A stretch of 37,461 nucleotides of DNA from Shimia sp. CNT1-13L.2 (lineage in GTDB: Bacteria > Pseudomonadota > Alphaproteobacteria > Rhodobacterales > Rhodobacteraceae). Location of the stretch: contig NZ_JANDJO010000016.1 in the NCBI RefSeq assembly GCF_024331145.1, forward strand, positions 1-37,461, given 5' to 3'. Every line of letters starts with the position of its first letter. The stretch's first letter is position 1. Below the pieces are notes generated by a model, which was not told where the DNA came from, did no database searches, and saw only the letters and a program-made list of their open reading frames with translations. Of this stretch, positions 33,156-37,461 are shown piece after piece. The translations under genes were made by a program, and so were the position numbers.

Positions 33156-34055
33156 ATGTCCCTTCGCCTGCCCAGCCTGACGCATCTTCGCTGTTTCGAA
33201 AGCGCGGCGCGGCACCAGAGCTTTACAGCAACGGCCGAAGAACTGGGCATGACACAGGGCGCCGTCAGCAAGAAAATCAAGGAGTTGGAGACCGACGTCG
33301 GCTTTGACCTGTTCCAGAGAGTCGGGCGTGGGGTCGTCCTGACGGCAGCCGGGCGCAGCTTTGCCGAGAACCTGACTCGCGACCTCGAAGGCCTTAAGGC
33401 CACGGTACAGGACGCCGTTGCCGCGGGGGCTGGCAAGTCCACCCTGTCGATTGCAACCTTGCCGACCTTTGCCAATCTCTGGCTGATCCCGCGCCTGCCC
33501 GCTTTCTTCGAATTGCACCCGGAGATCGAGGTGTCCCTGTCGACCCGCCTTGTGCCCTTCGAATTCGACACCGAACCCTTCGACCTTGCCTTCCACTATG
33601 GCACCGAAAACTGGCCGGGCACCACCATGCGGCATCTGTTCGGGGAACAGATGGTCGCAGTCTGCTCACCGGCGTTTCGCGATCACCATGGCCTCGACAA
33701 CCTTGCCAACCTCGACAATGTCCCGCTCCTGCATATCTCCACCCGAAGCGATTCCTGGCCCGACTGGATCGAACGTGCTGGCGGGGTGGCCCGCCCGCGC
33801 AAGGATGGCCGTTATTTCGATCAGCACTCGATGGTGATTTCCGCGGCCAAAGCCTCGCTCGGCGCGGCGATAGTGCCGCTTGTCGTTGTCGCGCAGGAAC
33901 TTGAAGCGGGACATCTCGTACGCTTGGGCGAGACGACCCTGACGACGGAAAAATCCTACTATCTCGTGCGCCCCGCCGGCTATAAATCCGAACCGGCCAG
34001 GGCGTTCGAGACCTGGGTCACCCAACAGGCCCAAAAGACGCGACCACGCCCCTAA
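33156..34055 (+). CDS. LysR family regulator, GcvA-like
   Basis: A 299-residue regulator. The N-terminal helix-turn-helix reads LRCFESAARHQSFTATAEELGMTQGAVSKKIKELE, followed by a periplasmic-binding-like effector domain. The sequence is closest in style to GcvA-type LysR proteins. No gene is divergent from it: it follows the tRNAs and is convergent with the acyltransferase/E1 operon, which might still be its target. Its stop overlaps the acyltransferase stop by four bases. Confidence 0.9.
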   Translation: MSLRLPSLTHLRCFESAARHQSFTATAEELGMTQGAVSKKIKELETDVGFDLFQRVGRGVVLTAAGRSFAENLTRDLEGLKATVQDAVAAGAGKSTLSIATLPTFANLWLIPRLPAFFELHPEIEVSLSTRLVPFEFDTEPFDLAFHYGTENWPGTTMRHLFGEQMVAVCSPAFRDHHGLDNLANLDNVPLLHISTRSDSWPDWIERAGGVARPRKDGRYFDQHSMVISAAKASLGAAIVPLVVVAQELEAGHLVRLGETTLTTEKSYYLVRPAGYKSEPARAFETWVTQQAQKTRPRP

Positions 34056-35080
34056 CCCGTGACCAGCGCCCGCTGATCGGCCATTCCCATCGAAAGCATA
34101 CGTGCCCCCGCGGCCTTGAAATCGGCCTTGTCTGTCCAGCCGCGCCAGCCGCAGGACACAAGGCTTTGCGCAACCGCGCCGCCCAAAGTTGTCCCCGGCC
34201 CCAGTACGATAAAGACGTCCGGCATCAACTCCCGCGCGGCAACACGAATGGCCGCCGAAAAGTCATAAGGTTCAACCACTTGATGACCAAGTGTATAGGC
34301 CCGCAAGTCCGCCGGATTGGCCGCTTTCGGATGCCAGATGGCACCCCGCCCGTCGATCATCGGCAGGTCCGGCGCGGCAAACAGGTCTTCGGTCAGCCGC
34401 GCCTGTCCCTGTACCGCCACCGGGGCCTGCATCGCGGTATGAAACCCTGCATGCCCCGGCAGGCGCATCGGAAAGCGCCCCTGCACCACCGGCATTTCGG
34501 CCTCGAAAGCGGTCAGCCCGCTGTCGTTGCCCGCCAGCACCAGCATCCCGCCAAGATCAATGGACAGGCCAAGCACGTGGCCGTCACGCCGGTTGATCTC
34601 GGCCACCGCGGTTTCGATCTTCTCCCGCTCACCGGGGATCGCCTGCCAGTTTTCATCGACAAACGGATAAATCAACTGCCCTCCGATCATGTTCTCATGC
34701 ATCAGGGTGCCCATCGTGTTGACCACCTCGAACCCGTTCATCACGTCTAGTGCCCCGGCGCAGGCCAGCGCAATGTACCAGCCCATCGAATTCCCGGTGA
34801 CGCCAAGAATGTCGAACCGCTCGCGATCAATCGCGAGGAAATCGGCATAGGCACAGGCATAGATCAACCCGCTGGCATTGTCCCCCCGCGTGAAGCGGCT
34901 CCCTGAAAAGCGAGCCGCACCGTCCAGCTCCGACAGCTTTTCCTGACCCAGTGCATCACGATAGCTGTCAAACCGCGCCATGAGGGCGGATTGCCCCGCG
35001 TGGTGGCGTGCGAAATAGCCAAGCTCCTCGCGATTATACGTCCCCCGACCGGGGGCCACGACAACAGCAGTCTGTTTCAT
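34052..35080 (-). CDS. FabD-like acyltransferase lacking the malonyl-binding Arg
   Basis: A 342-residue FabD-fold acyltransferase. The nucleophile Ser98 is in GNSMGWY (GxSxG) and the catalytic His is His210 in RLPGHAGFH. In FabD the Arg 25 residues after the Ser binds the malonyl carboxylate; here that position is Met123 (NTMGTLM). I infer a neutral acyl group such as acetyl, isobutyryl or another non-dicarboxylic acyl, rather than malonyl. The ATG at 35080 overlaps the E1 stop as ATGA, so the two proteins should work together. The ACP operon at 3888-6155 is far away. Confidence 0.8.
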   Translation of the reverse strand: MKQTAVVVAPGRGTYNREELGYFARHHAGQSALMARFDSYRDALGQEKLSELDGAARFSGSRFTRGDNASGLIYACAYADFLAIDRERFDILGVTGNSMGWYIALACAGALDVMNGFEVVNTMGTLMHENMIGGQLIYPFVDENWQAIPGEREKIETAVAEINRRDGHVLGLSIDLGGMLVLAGNDSGLTAFEAEMPVVQGRFPMRLPGHAGFHTAMQAPVAVQGQARLTEDLFAAPDLPMIDGRGAIWHPKAANPADLRAYTLGHQVVEPYDFSAAIRVAARELMPDVFIVLGPGTTLGGAVAQSLVSCGWRGWTDKADFKAAGARMLSMGMADQRALVTG

Positions 35081-37260
35081 TTCGCCCCCCAAAGGTTTCG
35101 CGCGGCCTCGGCAATCGATGCGCGTGACGGCATGGTTGCAGCATAGGCAGGCCCCGTGGCAATGAAACTGTCCTCGGCGGCGATACGGGCGTGCGGGAGA
35201 TCACATTGCTCCTGCAACAGCGCCATCAGGGCTTCGGACTGGCTGCCGGTTGTGCGGCACTCGTCGACAATCAGGACCTTCTCGGCCCCTTTCAGCGCGC
35301 CGAGAATACCCTCGACCGGCAGGGGCGCCAGCCAGCGCATGTCGATCACCCGCGCCCGGATGCCCTCTTCGGCAAGGTCTGCTGCGGCCTGCGTCGAAAG
35401 ATACCGCCCGTTGCCATAAGTCAGGATGGCCAGCGGCCCGTCGCCCTCGACCCCGACCTCACCCAGACCAATCCGCTGATCCGGCGAGGGATAGGTTGTC
35501 ATCCAGCCACCGTCCTTCTCGTCCATCAGGTCGCGCATCGGATACAGCGCAATAGGCTCGACAATCACCACCACCCGCTGTTCTTCGCGCGCCAGCCGCA
35601 CGCATTCGCGCAACATCCTGGCGCCATCATCGCCGCGCGACGGGCAGGCAATCACAATGCCCGGAATGTCGCGCAGTACCGCCAGCGAGTTGTCATTGTG
35701 GAAATGCCCGCCAAACCCCTTCTGGTAACCAAGCCCGGCAATCCGCATCACCATCGGGTTGGTGAACTGCCCGTTCGAAAAGAACGGCAGTGTCGCCGCT
35801 TCGCCGCGCAGCTGGTCTTCGGCGTTGTGCAGATAAGCCAGGAACTGGATTTCCGGCATCGGCACGAACCCGTTGTGCGCCATGCCGATCGCGAGACCAA
35901 GGATCGACTGCTCATCCAGCAGGGTGTCGATCATCCGGTCCGGGCCGAAACGATCAATCAGCTTCTGGGTCACACCATAGACGCCACCCTTCCGGCCCAC
36001 GTCCTCGCCCATCATGACAATCTCGCCATGTTCCAGCATCAGGTCGGTCAGCGCCCAGTTCAAAAGGCGCGACATCGGCTGCGGGTTGTCCATCTGCTTG
36101 AGGTCTGCGCCAAAAGCCTTGGCGCGGGCGTCCTCCGAGGGGCCATTGGTGGCCGCACACACCCGTTTCGGCGGGATCAGCGAGGCCATTACATCCTCTG
36201 CCGTCTCAAGGCGCGGGCGCTTCACCGCCTCGGCGGCGACACGCGCACATTGGTCTTCGCTGTCCTGATAGATCGCCAGTACCTCGTCCGCCGTCAGGAT
36301 ACCGGCCTCGATCAAAAGACGGGCGGAATGCAACAGGGGATCATCCGCTTCCCATCCTTCGAAAATGTCCTTCCTCAGATAGGCCTGCTGCAGATCCGAT
36401 CCCGCATGGCCATAAAGGCGCACCAGCGACAGGTGCAGGAAGGCCGGTTTGCGACGGCGGCGCACATAGTCTGCCGCTTCTCGGGCAACGCGGAACGTGT
36501 CAAAGATATCAAGGCCATCTGCCTTGAAGTATTTCAACCCCGGCTTGTTGGCATAGTTCGCACCAACCCAACCGCTGGGCGTGCGGGTCGAGATGCCGAT
36601 ACCATTGTCCTCGCAGACAAACAGCAACGGCAGCGGCACCGACTGGTAAGAGGTCCAGCAGGCGGTGTTGATCGCCCCCTGCGCGGTCGAATGGTTCGAC
36701 GAAGCATCGCCAAAGGAACACATCACGAGGCTGTCGTCGGCCAGCACCTGATGTTCAACGGGATGGCGTTTCGCAAGACCGATGGAATAGGCCGCCCCCA
36801 CCGCCTTGGGCAGATGGCTGGCAATGGTCGAGGTCTGCGGCGGGATCATCAGGGACTTCGATCCTAGAACCTTGTGCCGACCACCCGACATCGGGTCTTC
36901 GCGCGACGTGGCAAAGCTCAGAAGCATATCCCATGTCGCCGTGGTGCCCGGCACCTGCGCCGAGCGCATCGTTTGAAACGCGCCGTCGCGGTAGTGCAGA
37001 AACGCCATGTCATCGGGGCGCAGCGCCGCCGCTACTGCGGCCATGCCCTCATGGCCGGACGAGCCGATGGTGTAATACCCCTGCCCTTCGGCCTGCATCT
37101 TGCGGGACCGGCGATCCAGGTTTCGGCTAAGAACCTGCGCCCGAAACACCTCAACGGCCTGTTCTGGCGTCAACGGGCCTTGTGCCGGTTTACCGCCGGG
37201 CAACTGGCCCGCGGCCACCTTTTCACGAAACGCCTGATCGACAATATCGGCACGATCCAT
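35077..37260 (-). CDS. Fused E1 alpha-beta thiamine-diphosphate dehydrogenase component
   Basis: The protein has 727 residues. Residues 30-370 are an E1-alpha unit with the ThDP motif GDASSN (185-190) and CEDNG (217-221). Residues 393-727 are an E1-beta unit with the ThDP-activating Glu in MGEDVG (near 420). Two-component 2-oxoacid dehydrogenases of branched-chain or acetoin type normally have separate subunits and an E2 lipoyl protein; none is seen here. Instead the next gene encodes a FabD-like acyltransferase. The start is ATG 37260, with a GTG one codon earlier, and GGGAGAG upstream. The substrate oxoacid is unknown. Confidence 0.88.
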   Translation of the reverse strand: MDRADIVDQAFREKVAAGQLPGGKPAQGPLTPEQAVEVFRAQVLSRNLDRRSRKMQAEGQGYYTIGSSGHEGMAAVAAALRPDDMAFLHYRDGAFQTMRSAQVPGTTATWDMLLSFATSREDPMSGGRHKVLGSKSLMIPPQTSTIASHLPKAVGAAYSIGLAKRHPVEHQVLADDSLVMCSFGDASSNHSTAQGAINTACWTSYQSVPLPLLFVCEDNGIGISTRTPSGWVGANYANKPGLKYFKADGLDIFDTFRVAREAADYVRRRRKPAFLHLSLVRLYGHAGSDLQQAYLRKDIFEGWEADDPLLHSARLLIEAGILTADEVLAIYQDSEDQCARVAAEAVKRPRLETAEDVMASLIPPKRVCAATNGPSEDARAKAFGADLKQMDNPQPMSRLLNWALTDLMLEHGEIVMMGEDVGRKGGVYGVTQKLIDRFGPDRMIDTLLDEQSILGLAIGMAHNGFVPMPEIQFLAYLHNAEDQLRGEAATLPFFSNGQFTNPMVMRIAGLGYQKGFGGHFHNDNSLAVLRDIPGIVIACPSRGDDGARMLRECVRLAREEQRVVVIVEPIALYPMRDLMDEKDGGWMTTYPSPDQRIGLGEVGVEGDGPLAILTYGNGRYLSTQAAADLAEEGIRARVIDMRWLAPLPVEGILGALKGAEKVLIVDECRTTGSQSEALMALLQEQCDLPHARIAAEDSFIATGPAYAATMPSRASIAEAARNLWGAK

Positions 37261-37293
37261 CACGCTCTCCCGGATCTTCTTCTTGTCTCAAAT

Positions 37294-37326
37294 ACCCCTC
37301 GGGGGTGAATTGGCGCATCGCGCCAA
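37294..37326. repeat. Pair of intergenic hairpins, repeat-like
   Basis: ACCCC (37294-37298) with GGGGT (37302-37306), and TTGGCG (37310-37315) with CGCCAA (37321-37326). The block ACCCCTCGGGGGTGAATTGG resembles intergenic sequence I recall from Roseobacter-group genomes, so it may be a dispersed repeat. Only one copy is in this window. Confidence 0.35.
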
Positions 37327-37327
37327 G

Positions 37328-37345
37328 AGGGGGCCGAGGCCCCCT
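37328..37345 (-). terminator. Hairpin after gcdH
   Basis: AGGGGGC (37328-37334) and GCCCCCT (37339-37345) around CGAG, 16 bases past the gcdH stop on the minus strand. No strong T-run follows. Confidence 0.5.
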
Positions 37346-37360
37346 TCTGCCTTCACATCC

Positions 37361-37461
37361 TCAGGCAAAGGCCTGCAGGCCGGTCTGTGCGCGGCCCAGG
37401 ATCAGGGCGTGCACGTCGTGGGTGCCCTCGTAGGTGTTCACTGTCTCGAGGTTCACCATGT
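37361..37461 (-). CDS. gcdH: Glutaryl-CoA dehydrogenase, C-terminal fragment
   Basis: The minus-strand frame entering from the right edge encodes [20 protein letters not shown] and then [12 protein letters not shown] before a TGA at 37363-37361. The [13 protein letters not shown] ending is characteristic of glutaryl-CoA dehydrogenase, a flavin enzyme of lysine and tryptophan breakdown. Only about 33 residues lie in the window, so the name rests on this tail. About 100 bases with hairpins separate it from the E1 gene on the same strand. Confidence 0.85.
   Translation of the reverse strand, partial: MVNLETVNTYEGTHDVHALILGRAQTGLQAFA

Overview
The window looks like chromosomal DNA from a high-GC alphaproteobacterium, most likely a marine Rhodobacteraceae (Roseobacter-group) member. 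This rests on gene content and protein style: a Rhodobacterales-type RTX/VCBS secreted protein, class II fructose bisphosphatase (GlpX), a ChrR-like bicupin, LysE exporters, fused TPP-dependent E1 proteins and a very dense, often ATGA-overlapped gene layout. No insertion sequence, integrase, CRISPR array or replication origin was seen, so this reads as stable chromosome. The taxon is an inference; no rRNA gene is present.

Layout from left to right. 1-28: start of a minus-strand gene that leaves the window. 260-3307 (-): a large ABC-type membrane protein with an eroded ATPase domain, a long insertion inside that domain and a C-terminal cyclic-nucleotide-binding domain. 3514-3900 (+): DUF3307 membrane protein. 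3888-6155 (-): a three-gene acyl-chain operon (acyl carrier protein, ketosynthase, hot-dog dehydratase) reminiscent of NodF/NodE. 6343-6735 (-): rhodanese. 6739-7075: gene-free and rich in inverted repeats. 7076-7384 (-): small exported protein whose ribosome binding site lies inside a 14-bp stem. 7457-9256 (-): lepA.

9588-14846 (-) is a complete arsenate/arsenite resistance operon read as arsR, arsC, acr3, gap, a secreted DUF1036 protein, arsJ. Two arsenate exits are encoded together: reduction plus arsenite export (ArsC, Acr3), and conversion to 1-arseno-3-phosphoglycerate with export (GAPDH, ArsJ). The DUF1036 gene sits between gap and arsJ with 22- and 7-bp gaps and is the best candidate for an undescribed component of the system.

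14994-18714 holds a bicupin, an Lrp-type regulator divergent from a class V aminotransferase/desulfurase-like enzyme, a PaaI-type thioesterase and a LysE-type exporter. 18789-24015 (-) is a fatty-acyl or branched acid catabolism cluster (acyl-CoA ligase, nitronate monooxygenase-like, histidine phosphatase, phosphotransferase, SDR) with a palindromic operator. 24218-27485 carries pirin, a TetR regulator with its own palindrome, a small lipoprotein and homoserine dehydrogenase. 27655-32620 (+): RTX/VCBS protein, glpX, an isochorismatase-like hydrolase and recJ. 32777-32976: two identical tRNA-Glu(TTC) genes. 33156-34055 (+): a LysR regulator. 34052-37260 (-): a fused E1 alpha-beta TPP enzyme translationally coupled to a FabD-like acyltransferase that lacks the malonyl-binding arginine. 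37361-37461 (-): the C-terminus of glutaryl-CoA dehydrogenase.

Four convergent gene pairs overlap at their stop codons, leaving no room for conventional terminators. All functional statements come from reading the sequence and from recalled family motifs; no database search was run.
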